From assembly GCA_024682375.1 (NCBI GenBank), contig JAIKZI010000039.1:1-64000 (forward strand): a stretch of 64,000 nucleotides of DNA. The letters run 5' to 3'. The translations under genes and the position numbers were made by a program. Positions within the stretch are counted from its first letter, which is position 1, and the number at the start of each line of letters is the position of its first letter. This document shows, one piece after another, positions 16,761 to 26,550 of this stretch. Source of the DNA: Lachnospiraceae bacterium (GTDB taxonomy: Bacteria > Bacillota > Clostridia > Lachnospirales > Lachnospiraceae). Below the pieces are notes generated by a model. That model was not told where the DNA came from and searched no databases. It was given only the letters and a program-made list of their open reading frames with translations.

Positions 16761-17921
16761 ATGGATTTTAACAGAGTATGCGCATCTGTAAATCTTGATA
16801 ACATGCTAGATAATCTAGAGGCTATGAAGAAAAATATTCCTGATGATGCAAATATTCTAGCTGTTTTAAAAACAAACGGTTATGGAACTGGAGCTGTTCC
16901 TCTAGCTCGTGAACTTGAAAAGATAGATTATGTTCATGGTTACTGCCTTGCTACAGCAGATGAGGCATTTGAACTTCGCGATAATGGAATTAAAAAGCCT
17001 ATTCTTATTTTAGGATATACTTTTGAAGATTCTTACGATGATATGATAAAGAACGAAGTGAGACCTACAATTTTTTCCCTTGAAACTGCGAAATGTTTTT
17101 CGGAGCATGCTAAATCCCTTGGCATCGATGCACCTATTCATATTGCAATCGATACAGGAATGAGTAGAATCGGTTTTCAGGTAAATGAAGAATCCGCTGA
17201 TTTAATTGAAGAGATTTCTAAACTTCCTTCAATTCATATAGAGGGAATCTTTACTCATTTTGCCAGATGTGATGAGAAGGATAAAAAATATGCTGAAGCA
17301 CAGCAGGATAAGTTTGAAACTATGCTAAAAATGTTAGATGATAGAAATGTGGAGATTAAATATCATCATAGTGCAAATAGTGCAGCTATTCTTGAGTTTC
17401 CAAGAGCTTATTCCAGATTAGTTCGTGCCGGTGTAACACTTTATGGTATGTGGCCTTCAGAGGAGATTGATAAATCATTTCCGCTAAAGCCGATTATGTC
17501 TATTAACTCACATATTGTATTTATAAAGGAATTGGAAAAAGGAAGAGCTATAAGCTACGGCGGCACTTTTGTCACTGATAAGAAGATGCGAGTTGCTACA
17601 ATTCCTGTCGGATATGGAGATGGTTATCCTAGATCACTTTCAAATAAAGGTTATGTTCTGATTCACGGTAAGAAAGCGCCTATTTTAGGCAGGGTCTGCA
17701 TGGATCAGATGATGGTAGATGTAACTGACATACCAGAAGCTAAGGAATTAGATGAGGTTACTTTGATTGGATCTTGTGGTGATTTGGAAATTACTTTTGA
17801 AGAGCTAGGTGAGATTAGTAATAGATTTAATTATGAATTAGCTTGTGGACTTGGAAACAGAAGAATTCCACACGTATATATGAAGAATGGCAAAGTAGTC
17901 GAGAGAGTTTCTTTATTGTAA
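16761..17921 (+). CDS. alr: Alanine racemase
   Basis: This PLP enzyme makes D-alanine for peptidoglycan. The PLP lysine is K37 in AVLKTNGYGTG; family members usually read VVKANAYGHG, so the loop is a variant with N-G instead of N-A and T instead of H. The second catalytic residue, tyrosine, lies in ISYGGTF. IAIDTGMSRIGF, GYGDGYPR and GRVCMDQMMVDVT are typical. At 386 residues it is full length. AGGAAGAAGGATTT precedes the ATG. It probably belongs to the rex-nnr transcript; a D,D-carboxypeptidase and PBP genes that use or trim D-Ala lie further along. Confidence 0.95.
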   Translation: MDFNRVCASVNLDNMLDNLEAMKKNIPDDANILAVLKTNGYGTGAVPLARELEKIDYVHGYCLATADEAFELRDNGIKKPILILGYTFEDSYDDMIKNEVRPTIFSLETAKCFSEHAKSLGIDAPIHIAIDTGMSRIGFQVNEESADLIEEISKLPSIHIEGIFTHFARCDEKDKKYAEAQQDKFETMLKMLDDRNVEIKYHHSANSAAILEFPRAYSRLVRAGVTLYGMWPSEEIDKSFPLKPIMSINSHIVFIKELEKGRAISYGGTFVTDKKMRVATIPVGYGDGYPRSLSNKGYVLIHGKKAPILGRVCMDQMMVDVTDIPEAKELDEVTLIGSCGDLEITFEELGEISNRFNYELACGLGNRRIPHVYMKNGKVVERVSLL

Positions 17922-17941
17922 ACGAAAGGTATTAAATCAAT

Positions 17942-18778
17942 TTGAAATCTTTGTTTAGTTTTTTGAAAAAAGTAAAAGATGATGTAGGAATCAAAGATGA
18001 GTATACTCCCGAATCTATCTTAGAAATTATCAATTCCGCTAGAGATTCAGGTACACTTAGAAATAGTCAGGCTACTATGGTCTCAAATATCTTTGATCTG
18101 GAGGAAAAAACTGTTAAAGATATCATGGTTCATAGATCTGATTTATGTGCTATAGACGGTAATGCATTTCTTTCAGATGTCATTGATACTTTTATAGATG
18201 GTAGTTATTCTAGATATCCTGTTTATATTGGTTCTATCGATAATATAATCGGAATCGTGCATATTAAGGATATTCTTAAATATGCCAGAGATAAGGAACA
18301 GTATAATAAGAAAATCAGGGATTTGAATGGAGTAATAAGAACTGCTGAATCTGTTCCAGAAACTCATGGCGTCTATACACTTTTTACCACAATGAAACTC
18401 GATAAAACGCATATGGCTATTGTTGTCGATGAATATGGTCAGACTAGCGGTATCGTTACTATGGAAAATATCCTGGAGGAAATTGTAGGAAATATTCAGG
18501 ATGAACATGATAACGAGGAGGTTTCTATCGTTAATCTAAAACCTGGAGTTTACCGTATGCAGGGAAAGACTCCTATCGACGAAGTAGAAGAAGCATTGGG
18601 CATTACCGTTCAATTTCAGGATATTGAGACTTTGAATGGTTATATTATAAATCTGATTGGTGAGATTCCAAAGGAACACGCTAATTTCAAGGTTATTGAT
18701 CAGGGATATGAATTCCATGTATTAGATGTCAAGAATCGTGTTGTTTCCGATGTGAGAATCAAACTTCTTAATTATTGA
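17942..18778 (+). CDS. CBS-pair / CorC_HlyC domain protein
   Basis: At 278 residues it has a CBS pair (about 60-180) and a CorC_HlyC transporter-associated domain (about 195-278), the layout of CorC/YbeX proteins and of the soluble half of DUF21 transporters. There is no DUF21 membrane part here and no transmembrane segment. The start is the TTG at 17942 after CGAAAGGT; no in-frame ATG nearby would keep the N-terminal helix. CorC relatives are tied to magnesium/cobalt efflux and adenine-nucleotide sensing through CBS, which is family knowledge rather than something shown here. It closes the rex-alr run: yebC has its own promoter. Confidence 0.85.
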   Translation: MKSLFSFLKKVKDDVGIKDEYTPESILEIINSARDSGTLRNSQATMVSNIFDLEEKTVKDIMVHRSDLCAIDGNAFLSDVIDTFIDGSYSRYPVYIGSIDNIIGIVHIKDILKYARDKEQYNKKIRDLNGVIRTAESVPETHGVYTLFTTMKLDKTHMAIVVDEYGQTSGIVTMENILEEIVGNIQDEHDNEEVSIVNLKPGVYRMQGKTPIDEVEEALGITVQFQDIETLNGYIINLIGEIPKEHANFKVIDQGYEFHVLDVKNRVVSDVRIKLLNY

Positions 18779-18803
18779 TGATTAAATTAAAAAATGCTAA
18801 AAT
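18775..18803 (+). promoter_or_regulatory. yebC promoter
   Basis: TTGATG (18775-18780), 17 bases, TAAAAT (18798-18803), overlapping the end of the CBS gene. The yebC ATG follows 39 bases on, with AAAGGA before it. Confidence 0.55.
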
Positions 18804-18841
18804 TTTATGGTTAGAGAATTAAAGAAAGGATTATTTTAGAA

Positions 18842-19579
18842 ATGTCAGGACATTCAAAATTTTCAAACATTAAGCATAAGAAAGAAAAGAATGATGCTGC
18901 TAAGGGTAAGATTTTCACTATCATCGGACGTGAAATCGCAGTAGCAGTTAAAGAAGGCGGTCCAGACCCAGACAATAACAGTAAGCTTCGTGATGTAATT
19001 GCAAAGGCTAAGGCTTCAAATATGCCTAACGATACTATTGATAGAGGTATCAAGAAGGCTGCCGGAGATGCTAACTCTGTAAATTATGAGCAGAACACAT
19101 ATGAAGGATACGGACCAGCTGGTACAGCCATCATCGTTCAGACTCTTACAGATAATAAGAACCGTACAGCTGCTAATGTACGTTCAGCTTTTACAAAGGG
19201 TAAAGGAAATATTGGTACACAGGGTTGTGTATCATTTATGTTCGATGAGAAGGGTCAGATTCTTGTAAGCAAAGAGGATTGCGACATGGATGCTGATTCA
19301 CTCATGATGATCGCACTTGATGCAGGTGCAGAAGACTTCAATGAATCTGAGGATGGATATGAAATCCTTACAGATCCAGCAGATTTTTCTCAGGTAAGAG
19401 AAAATCTTGAAAAGGAAAACATCACTATGGCTGAGGCTTCTGTTTCATTGATTCCTCAGAATTACGTAAGTGTAACAGATGAAGAAGATGTAAAGAATCT
19501 TCGTAGAATTCTTGACCTTCTCGATGAAGATGATGATGTACAGAACGTATATCACAACTGGGAAGAAGACGACGAATAA
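18842..19579 (+). CDS. YebC/PmpR family protein
   Basis: At 245 residues it starts with the family signature [18 protein letters not shown] and contains [22 protein letters not shown] and [11 protein letters not shown], with the usual acidic C-terminus. YebC-family proteins were first described as transcription regulators; recent work links members to relief of ribosome stalling at proline-rich stretches. The sequence alone does not separate these roles. It is the first gene of a new unit with its own promoter; glgA follows 46 bases later behind a strong ribosome site. Confidence 0.93.
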   Translation: MSGHSKFSNIKHKKEKNDAAKGKIFTIIGREIAVAVKEGGPDPDNNSKLRDVIAKAKASNMPNDTIDRGIKKAAGDANSVNYEQNTYEGYGPAGTAIIVQTLTDNKNRTAANVRSAFTKGKGNIGTQGCVSFMFDEKGQILVSKEDCDMDADSLMMIALDAGAEDFNESEDGYEILTDPADFSQVRENLEKENITMAEASVSLIPQNYVSVTDEEDVKNLRRILDLLDEDDDVQNVYHNWEEDDE

Positions 19580-19625
19580 TAAGGGATTTTTATAAGGGCT
19601 TTGGGTTAAATAAAGGAGGAAACAG

Positions 19626-21074
19626 GTGAAAAAGATTCTTTTTGCTGCTAGTGAATGTGTTCCATTTGTTAAAACTGGTGGTTTAGCAGACGTAGTTGGT
19701 TCTTTACCAAAAGAATTCAATCCCGATGTTTGGGATGTTAGGGTTGTACTGCCTAATTACACATGTATTCCTCCTGAATTCAGAGATAAATTTGAATATG
19801 TATGTGATTTCCAGATGGACATGGGTCCACTTATAGGTAGAGCGTATGTCGGTGTTATGAAATATGTATACCAGGGAATCACATATTATTTCATTGATAA
19901 TTTACATTATTTCGAATGCTTTTATCCATATTCTGAAACAAAATGGGATATGGAAAAGTTTACTTTTTTCGATAAGGCTGTATTGTCGATGTTACCGATC
20001 ATCGGATTCCAGCCGGAATTGATACATTGCCACGATTGGCAGACAGGTTTAATACCTGTTTACTTAAAAAATGAGTTTCAGGGTGACATGTTCTTCTGGG
20101 GTATGAAGACGATTATGACAATTCATAATCTTAAGTTCCAGGGAATATGGGATGTTGAAACTTTGCAGGGATTCTCCGGTTTATCTGGCGATTTATTTAC
20201 TGCAGATAAACTCGAATATAATAAAGCAGGTAATATGCTAAAAGGTGGTCTGGTATATGCTGATTATATAACTACAGTATCTAGATCATACGCATATGAA
20301 ATACAGAACTCTTATTATGGAGAAGGATTGGATGGACTTCTTAGAGCTAGACATTTCGATATGCAAGGTATCGTAAATGGAATAGATAACTCTATGTATG
20401 ATCCTAGTGTAGATGCCAAAATATACAAAAACTTCGATGTTTCTAACTTCAGGCGTTTGAAAAAAGAAAACAAAGAACGCCTGCAAAAAGATTTAGGTCT
20501 TACTGTAGATAAGAAGAAGTATATGATTGGATTGATTTCTAGACTAACTGATCAGAAGGGAATCGATCTTATTGATTATTGTATTGAAGGTATCGCAGAT
20601 GAGTTTACCCAACTGGTAATTATTGGTACTGGTGAAAGTAAATATGAAAATATGTTTAGACATTTTGCCTGGAAATACCCGGGTAGAATTTCAGCTAATA
20701 TATGTTATTCAGAGGATTTGGCTCATAAATTGTATGCTGCAGCTGATGCATTTTTGATGCCATCACGTTTTGAGCCATGTGGTCTTACACAGCTGATTAG
20801 CTTTAGATATGGAACAGTTCCTATCGTTCGTGAGACCGGAGGTCTTAGAGACACCGTAAATCCTTACAATGAATACGAGCATACTGGAGATGGTTTCTCC
20901 TTTATGAATTATAATGGTGACGAATTACTAAATACAGTTAATTATTCTAAACACATTTTCTTCGATAAGAAGGCTGAATGGAATAGAATGGTTGAACGTG
21001 GTATGAAGAAGGATTATTCCTGGACTCACCAGAAAGCATCATATGAAGAACTATATCACTATTTAATAGGCTAA
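19626..21074 (+). CDS. glgA: Glycogen synthase (ADP-glucose-dependent, GT5)
   Basis: It transfers glucose from ADP-glucose to alpha-1,4-glucan. It starts with GTG at 19626 after AAAGGAGG. The N-terminal donor loop KTGGLADVVGSLP, the central TIHNLKFQG and the C-terminal catalytic stretch PSRFEPCGLTQL followed by RETGGLRDTV are all present. At 482 residues it has normal length. No glgC, glgD, glgB or glgP is adjacent, so the glycogen genes are dispersed in this genome. The gap to ftsK is 12 bases. Confidence 0.96.
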   Translation: MKKILFAASECVPFVKTGGLADVVGSLPKEFNPDVWDVRVVLPNYTCIPPEFRDKFEYVCDFQMDMGPLIGRAYVGVMKYVYQGITYYFIDNLHYFECFYPYSETKWDMEKFTFFDKAVLSMLPIIGFQPELIHCHDWQTGLIPVYLKNEFQGDMFFWGMKTIMTIHNLKFQGIWDVETLQGFSGLSGDLFTADKLEYNKAGNMLKGGLVYADYITTVSRSYAYEIQNSYYGEGLDGLLRARHFDMQGIVNGIDNSMYDPSVDAKIYKNFDVSNFRRLKKENKERLQKDLGLTVDKKKYMIGLISRLTDQKGIDLIDYCIEGIADEFTQLVIIGTGESKYENMFRHFAWKYPGRISANICYSEDLAHKLYAAADAFLMPSRFEPCGLTQLISFRYGTVPIVRETGGLRDTVNPYNEYEHTGDGFSFMNYNGDELLNTVNYSKHIFFDKKAEWNRMVERGMKKDYSWTHQKASYEELYHYLIG

Positions 21075-21086
21075 AGATTTGGATTA

Positions 21087-24005
21087 ATGGCGACTAATAC
21101 AAAGAGAAAAAATTCGACAAAGAGAAGTTCAACTTCTAATACAAAGAAGAGCCGCAGCCAGTCTACTACAAAGAAAGAGATGGCAAGAAGGGCAGAGATT
21201 CGTTCCAATTTAATTGGGATTGGTGTAGTCTGTCTTTCTATTCTTTTCTTTATTGGAAATATTGGTTTTGGTGGAATTGTAGGGAATTATCTTTCAGAAG
21301 TCCTATTTGGACTATTTGGTTTAATTAATTATTTGTTCCCGATTCTTTTAGTTGGACTTACAATTTATTATTTTATGCAGAGAGATAAAGAGGACATCCG
21401 TACCAGGATTGTCCTTTTTGGCGTGCTATATTGGCTTTTAGCTAATCTAGTGGAGCTTATAACTAATGGCGCAAATACAGTTGGACCTGCTGAATGTTTT
21501 AGAAATGGATTTTATCACCAGTTAGGTGGTGGATTTTTTGGTGGAGTTTTAGCTGAGTTTTTGATTTCAGTTTTTGGAATAGTACCTGCATATATTTTTA
21601 CCTTTATGGGTATTATTGGAATTCTTATTTGGATTTCTGGTTTTAAACCATCTGAATATTTAAAGGGATTCTTTGCTGATAGAGAAGCTTTACGTGAAGA
21701 ACGTGAAAAAGAATATGCTGAGAATGAAGCTAAAGAATTTAATCGTGATAGACGTAGAAAACGTAGAGAAAAGACTTTAAGTGTTAAAGAAGAAGCACCA
21801 AAGAGAACTTCGCGTGCCAATTCGAATATAAGACCGGGAAGACCTACAAAAACTGAAGAAAATCCAAAAGAAGAGATTGATAAAACTCTTCCTAGAAGAG
21901 AACGTACTGTTACAGGGATGTCTTTTGATACAGAAATTGCTCCTGTATATTCAAGTAATTCTATAAAATCAGATGATATGAATGAGATTCATCCAGAAAT
22001 GCTTGAACAGTATATTAATTCAAATGAAGAAGATAATTCATTTGCTGAAAAACTAAATACTGAAGATAAAATTAAGGTAAATACTACATCTTTAGTTCAT
22101 GAGAATTATAATGAGACAGCTTCAAATGATAGATCCTTTAATGATAATTTTTCCCGTCCGTCGTGGGAAGATTTGTGGGAATCAAATAATAAAGAAGATG
22201 TTACAAATAGTGCTCCTGAAGTTTTAGAGGTTTCGAACGAAGTTATTTCTCCTTCTCAGGATTTAAAAGAAGTTACACCTGTTTCTGCATTTGATCCTGA
22301 AGAAACATTTACAGATAGTTTTAAAGATGGACATAGTAGTGAATATGATTTGTATTCAGATAGAAAGAGTCGTCTAAAGACAACAGCTGATGTTAAACCA
22401 ACTGTTACAAAGGTAGAACCTACTGTAGAAAAGCCTGTTGAAAAGATAGAAGAGGAAGTTATTGAAGAGGTTAAACCTCCTAGAGAATACATTTTCCCAC
22501 CTACAGATATTCTGACTAGAAATAAGAATAGTATGTCAGGAAATGTAGAGCTTACTTTAAAAAAGACTGCTGATAAACTTGAGATGATTCTCAAAAACTT
22601 CGGAGTAAATGTAAAGGTTACAGATTACAGTAGAGGCCCTAGTGTAACCCGTTATGAGTTGCTCCCTGAAATGGGAACGAAGGTATCAAAAATTGTAAAC
22701 CTTACAGATGATATCAAAATGAATTTGGCTGCTACAGATATTCGTATCGAAGCACCTATTCCAGGGAAAAATGCAATTGGTATCGAAGTTCCAAATAATG
22801 AAAAAACAATGGTTGGATTTAGAGAATTAGTAGAGTCACCTACTTTTAAAGAATCTAAATCTAAGATTGCGTTTGCACTTGGTCTAGATTTGGCTGGTAA
22901 AGTTATTATTTCAGATATTGCTAAAATGCCTCATCTTCTTATAGCAGGTGCAACAGGATCCGGTAAGTCAGTATGTATTAATACTATTATTATGAGTATT
23001 TTATACAAGGCTAATCCTGATGATGTTAAATTTATTATGATTGATCCAAAGGTTGTAGAGCTTTCTGTATATAACGGAATTCCTCACCTTTTAATTCCAG
23101 TTGTGACTGATCCTAAGAAAGCTGCTGGAGCTTTACAGTGGGCAGTAAACGAGATGATGGATCGTTATAAGAAATTCGCTGACTGCCATGTAAGGGATAT
23201 GGCCGGATACAACGAACGTATCAAAGATGGTAAAATGGAAGTCATTAATAATGGGCAGAAACTTACAATAAATGCAAAGAAAATGCCTCAGATTGTAGTT
23301 ATCGTAGACGAGCTTGCAGATTTGATGATGGTTGCTTCAAAAGAAGTAGAAGAATCAATCTGTAGATTAGCTCAGTTAGCTCGTGCCGCAGGTATTCATC
23401 TTATAATCGCAACACAGAGACCTTCAGTAAATGTAATTACAGGTCTTATCAAAGCTAATATGCCTTCACGAATTGCTTTTGCAGTTACTTCTGGAGTTGA
23501 TTCTAGAACAATTCTAGATATGGTTGGAGCGGAAAGACTTCTTGGAAAAGGTGATATGCTTTATTATCCGCAAGGTATTCCGAAGCCACTCCGAGTACAG
23601 GGTGCTTTTGTCACAGATAAAGATGTAATGAAGGCAACTCAGTTCATTCGTGAAAACAATAAACCGGATGAAGATGATCAATCAGCTCATCAAAAAATTA
23701 TGGAAGCTGTCGAAAGTGCGTCTTCCTCAAGCTCTTTCACAAGCATTGATAGTTCAGATGGCGGTCAAAGCAATGACCGTGATGAATATTTTACCGATGC
23801 AGCCAGACTTCTTATAGAGAAGGACAAAGGTTCAATCGGTATGCTACAAAGGAACTTCAAAATCGGCTTTAATCGTGCCGCAAGAATAATAGATCAACTA
23901 GAAGAATTCGGTGTGGTTGGCCCTGAAGTTGGAACTAAACCAAGAAAGATATTAGTAACAATGGAAGAATTTGAATCCATGTTACAAAATGAGGGAGGAA
24001 ACTAG
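21087..24005 (+). CDS. ftsK: DNA translocase FtsK/SpoIIIE
   Basis: This motor pumps chromosomal DNA at the septum. A basic tail (1-35) precedes a membrane domain of about four segments (40-195), then a long charged Glu/Ser/Thr-rich linker (200-480), the RecA-like motor with Walker A GATGSGKSVCINT (near 620) and Walker B VVIVDELADLMM (near 740), and a C-terminal gamma winged helix (about 905-965, KGSIGMLQRNFKIGFNRAARI) that reads polar DNA motifs. At 972 residues, most of the extra length is linker. Whether it serves division, sporulation or both cannot be told here. The next gene, fhs, starts 4 bases after its stop. Confidence 0.96.
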   Translation: MATNTKRKNSTKRSSTSNTKKSRSQSTTKKEMARRAEIRSNLIGIGVVCLSILFFIGNIGFGGIVGNYLSEVLFGLFGLINYLFPILLVGLTIYYFMQRDKEDIRTRIVLFGVLYWLLANLVELITNGANTVGPAECFRNGFYHQLGGGFFGGVLAEFLISVFGIVPAYIFTFMGIIGILIWISGFKPSEYLKGFFADREALREEREKEYAENEAKEFNRDRRRKRREKTLSVKEEAPKRTSRANSNIRPGRPTKTEENPKEEIDKTLPRRERTVTGMSFDTEIAPVYSSNSIKSDDMNEIHPEMLEQYINSNEEDNSFAEKLNTEDKIKVNTTSLVHENYNETASNDRSFNDNFSRPSWEDLWESNNKEDVTNSAPEVLEVSNEVISPSQDLKEVTPVSAFDPEETFTDSFKDGHSSEYDLYSDRKSRLKTTADVKPTVTKVEPTVEKPVEKIEEEVIEEVKPPREYIFPPTDILTRNKNSMSGNVELTLKKTADKLEMILKNFGVNVKVTDYSRGPSVTRYELLPEMGTKVSKIVNLTDDIKMNLAATDIRIEAPIPGKNAIGIEVPNNEKTMVGFRELVESPTFKESKSKIAFALGLDLAGKVIISDIAKMPHLLIAGATGSGKSVCINTIIMSILYKANPDDVKFIMIDPKVVELSVYNGIPHLLIPVVTDPKKAAGALQWAVNEMMDRYKKFADCHVRDMAGYNERIKDGKMEVINNGQKLTINAKKMPQIVVIVDELADLMMVASKEVEESICRLAQLARAAGIHLIIATQRPSVNVITGLIKANMPSRIAFAVTSGVDSRTILDMVGAERLLGKGDMLYYPQGIPKPLRVQGAFVTDKDVMKATQFIRENNKPDEDDQSAHQKIMEAVESASSSSSFTSIDSSDGGQSNDRDEYFTDAARLLIEKDKGSIGMLQRNFKIGFNRAARIIDQLEEFGVVGPEVGTKPRKILVTMEEFESMLQNEGGN

Positions 24006-24008
24006 ATA

Positions 24009-25679
24009 ATGAAGTCGGATATTGAAATTGCTCGCGAAAATGTGATGGAACCTATATGCGATGTTGCATCAAAAATTAATGTAGATCCTGACGACCTAGA
24101 ATTATACGGAAAATATAAGGCTAAATTTTCCGAGAAATTTCTGTCTACACTTGGCGACAAAGACCAGGGTAAATTAATTCTAGTTACAGCAGTTAATCCA
24201 ACTCCAGCAGGAGAAGGAAAGACAACAACCAGTATTGGATTATCAGATGCCCTATGCAAGTTAGGGAAAAAATCAGTACTGGCACTTAGAGAGCCATCTC
24301 TAGGACCATGTTTTGGAATGAAGGGTGGAGCTGCAGGTGGTGGTTATGCTCAGGCAGTACCTATGGATGAATTGAACCTGCATTTCACAGGTGATTTTCA
24401 TGCTATTACATCTGCAAACAATCTACTTGCTGCATTACTTGATAATAGTATTCAGCAGGGAAATGAATTAAACATCGATCCTAGACGTGTAGTCTGGAAG
24501 AGATGTGAGGATATGAATGATAGAGTTCTTAGAAATATCGTCGTAGGTCTAGGTGCTAAGGCCGATGGTATGGTTAGAGAGGATCATTTCATTATCACAG
24601 TTGCGTCTGAAATCATGGCTATTTTATGTCTTGCTGAAGATATAAATGATTTAAAAGATAAACTTTCAAAGATTATCGTTGCTTATGATTTTGATGGAAA
24701 GCCAGTCACAGCAAAAGATTTACATGCTGTAGGAGCTATGGCTGCTCTTTTAAAAGATGCAATCAAACCGAATTTGATACAAACACTTGAAGGAAACCCT
24801 GCTATTTTCCACGGTGGCCCATTTGCAAATATTGCTCATGGATGTAACTCAGTTCGTGCAACTAAGACAGCTCTTGCTGTAGGCGATTACTGTGTAACTG
24901 AAGCAGGTTTCGGAGCTGATTTAGGTGCTGAAAAATTCTTAGACATCAAATGTAGAAAAGCAAATCTTGCTCCATCTGCAGTTGTACTAGTGGCAACAGT
25001 TCGTTCCTTCAAATATAATGGAGGAGTGCCAAAGGATGAATTATCAAAAGAAAATCTAGAGGCACTTAAAGCAGGAATCGTAAATCTTGAAAAGCATATT
25101 GAAAATATTCAGAAATACAACATTCCTGTTGTAGTAACTCTTAATAGATTTACTTCAGATACAGATAAAGAAATTGAATTTGTAGAAAAATTCTGCAAAG
25201 ATAGAGATTGTGATTTTGCACTTAGTGAAGTTTGGGAAAAAGGTGGAGAAGGTGGTATTGAATTAGCGAAGGCTGTAATCAATACAATCGAGAACAAAGA
25301 GGCTCATTACAAGCCACTTTATGATTTATCTCTTTCAATTCAGGATAAGATTAAAACAATAGCTACAGAGATTTATGGAGCATCTGATGTGACTTATTCA
25401 GCTCCAGCTCTTAGAACAATTAAAAATCTTACAGAACTTGGATTTGATAATATACCTATCTGTGTAGCTAAAACACAGTATTCTCTTTCAGACGATCCAA
25501 AGAAACTAGGACGTCCGGAAGGCTTTTCGTTAAATATTAGAGAAGTATATGTTTCTGCAGGAGCTGGCTTTATCGTTGTAATTACAGGAAATATTATGAC
25601 TATGCCAGGATTACCAAAGAAACCGGCAGCATTTGATATTGACGTAGATAACGAAGGTAATATAATAGGTCTTTTTTAA
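24009..25679 (+). CDS. fhs: Formate-tetrahydrofolate ligase
   Basis: It makes 10-formyl-THF from formate, THF and ATP. At 556 residues it carries the P-loop [13 protein letters not shown] from residue 65, followed by [20 protein letters not shown], and [24 protein letters not shown] lies 9 bases before the ATG. It is directly followed by folD (16-base gap), so the two form a one-carbon cassette that interconverts formate, 10-formyl-, methenyl- and methylene-THF. That suits an anaerobe that makes formate through pyruvate formate-lyase, or an acetogen; neither is shown in this window. Confidence 0.97.
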   Translation: MKSDIEIARENVMEPICDVASKINVDPDDLELYGKYKAKFSEKFLSTLGDKDQGKLILVTAVNPTPAGEGKTTTSIGLSDALCKLGKKSVLALREPSLGPCFGMKGGAAGGGYAQAVPMDELNLHFTGDFHAITSANNLLAALLDNSIQQGNELNIDPRRVVWKRCEDMNDRVLRNIVVGLGAKADGMVREDHFIITVASEIMAILCLAEDINDLKDKLSKIIVAYDFDGKPVTAKDLHAVGAMAALLKDAIKPNLIQTLEGNPAIFHGGPFANIAHGCNSVRATKTALAVGDYCVTEAGFGADLGAEKFLDIKCRKANLAPSAVVLVATVRSFKYNGGVPKDELSKENLEALKAGIVNLEKHIENIQKYNIPVVVTLNRFTSDTDKEIEFVEKFCKDRDCDFALSEVWEKGGEGGIELAKAVINTIENKEAHYKPLYDLSLSIQDKIKTIATEIYGASDVTYSAPALRTIKNLTELGFDNIPICVAKTQYSLSDDPKKLGRPEGFSLNIREVYVSAGAGFIVVITGNIMTMPGLPKKPAAFDIDVDNEGNIIGLF

Positions 25680-25695
25680 AAAAATCGGAGTTAAT

Positions 25696-26547
25696 ATGGC
25701 AATTATTATTGATGGAAAAAAAGTTTCAAAAGAAATAAAGGATGAAGTTAGAGAAAAAGTTCTTGCTCTAAAAGAAGACGGAGTAGAACTTGCTTTAGCT
25801 GTTGTTATTGTTGGAAATGACAATGCAAGTCATGTTTATGTCAGAAATAAGAAAAGAGCATGCGAATATACAGGAATTCGTTCTATCGAATATGATTTGG
25901 CTGAAGATACAAAAGAAGAAGAACTTCTTTCTCTTATTGATAAATTGAATGAAGATAAGGATATAAATGGTATCTTAGTTCAGATGCCACTTCCTAAATC
26001 AATAGATCCTGATAAAGTCATCAATAGAATTGATCCAAATAAAGATGTCGATGGATTCCATCCAATAAATAAAGGTAAAATGCTAGAAGGAAGTGAATGC
26101 TTCCTTCCATGCACACCTAGTGGAATTATTGAACTTTTAAAGAGATACAATATCGAAATTGAAGGTAAAAGATGTGTCGTTTTAGGTAGAAGTGATATTG
26201 TTGGAAAACCTATGTCAATTCTACTTTTATCCGAAAATGGTACTGTAACAACTTGCCATTCAAGGACAAAAGACCTTTCATCAATAACAAAAGAAGCGGA
26301 TATTATAGTATCGGCTATTGGTAAAGCTAAATTTTTAACTAGTGATATGGTAAAAGATGGTTCTGTAGTTATCGATGTAGGAATGAATAGAGACGAAAAC
26401 AATAATCTTTGCGGAGATTGTGTCTATGATGATTTATTTGAAAAATGTAGTGCTATAACTCCTGTACCTGGAGGTGTAGGACCTATGACAATTGCAATGT
26501 TAATGAAGAATGTTTTACATTCCTATGAGAATCAGAAGGGTAAGTAA
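25696..26547 (+). CDS. folD: Methylenetetrahydrofolate dehydrogenase / cyclohydrolase
   Basis: This bifunctional enzyme oxidises 5,10-methylene-THF and hydrolyses 5,10-methenyl-THF. At 283 residues it is typical. The active-site region YVRNKKRACEYTGI (with YxxxK), VQMPLPK, the cofactor loop GRSDIVGKPM and the C-terminal TPVPGGVGPMTIAML are clear. It lies 16 bases after fhs and its last codons are followed 3 bases later by the zinc-ribbon gene, so all three share a transcript. Confidence 0.97.
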   Translation: MAIIIDGKKVSKEIKDEVREKVLALKEDGVELALAVVIVGNDNASHVYVRNKKRACEYTGIRSIEYDLAEDTKEEELLSLIDKLNEDKDINGILVQMPLPKSIDPDKVINRIDPNKDVDGFHPINKGKMLEGSECFLPCTPSGIIELLKRYNIEIEGKRCVVLGRSDIVGKPMSILLLSENGTVTTCHSRTKDLSSITKEADIIVSAIGKAKFLTSDMVKDGSVVIDVGMNRDENNNLCGDCVYDDLFEKCSAITPVPGGVGPMTIAMLMKNVLHSYENQKGK

Positions 26548-26550
26548 AGT

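Noticed and set aside
25980..26402. 140-codon minus-strand frame inside folD
   Set aside because: The folD motifs are intact on the other strand; this frame has no start signal and no recognisable domain.
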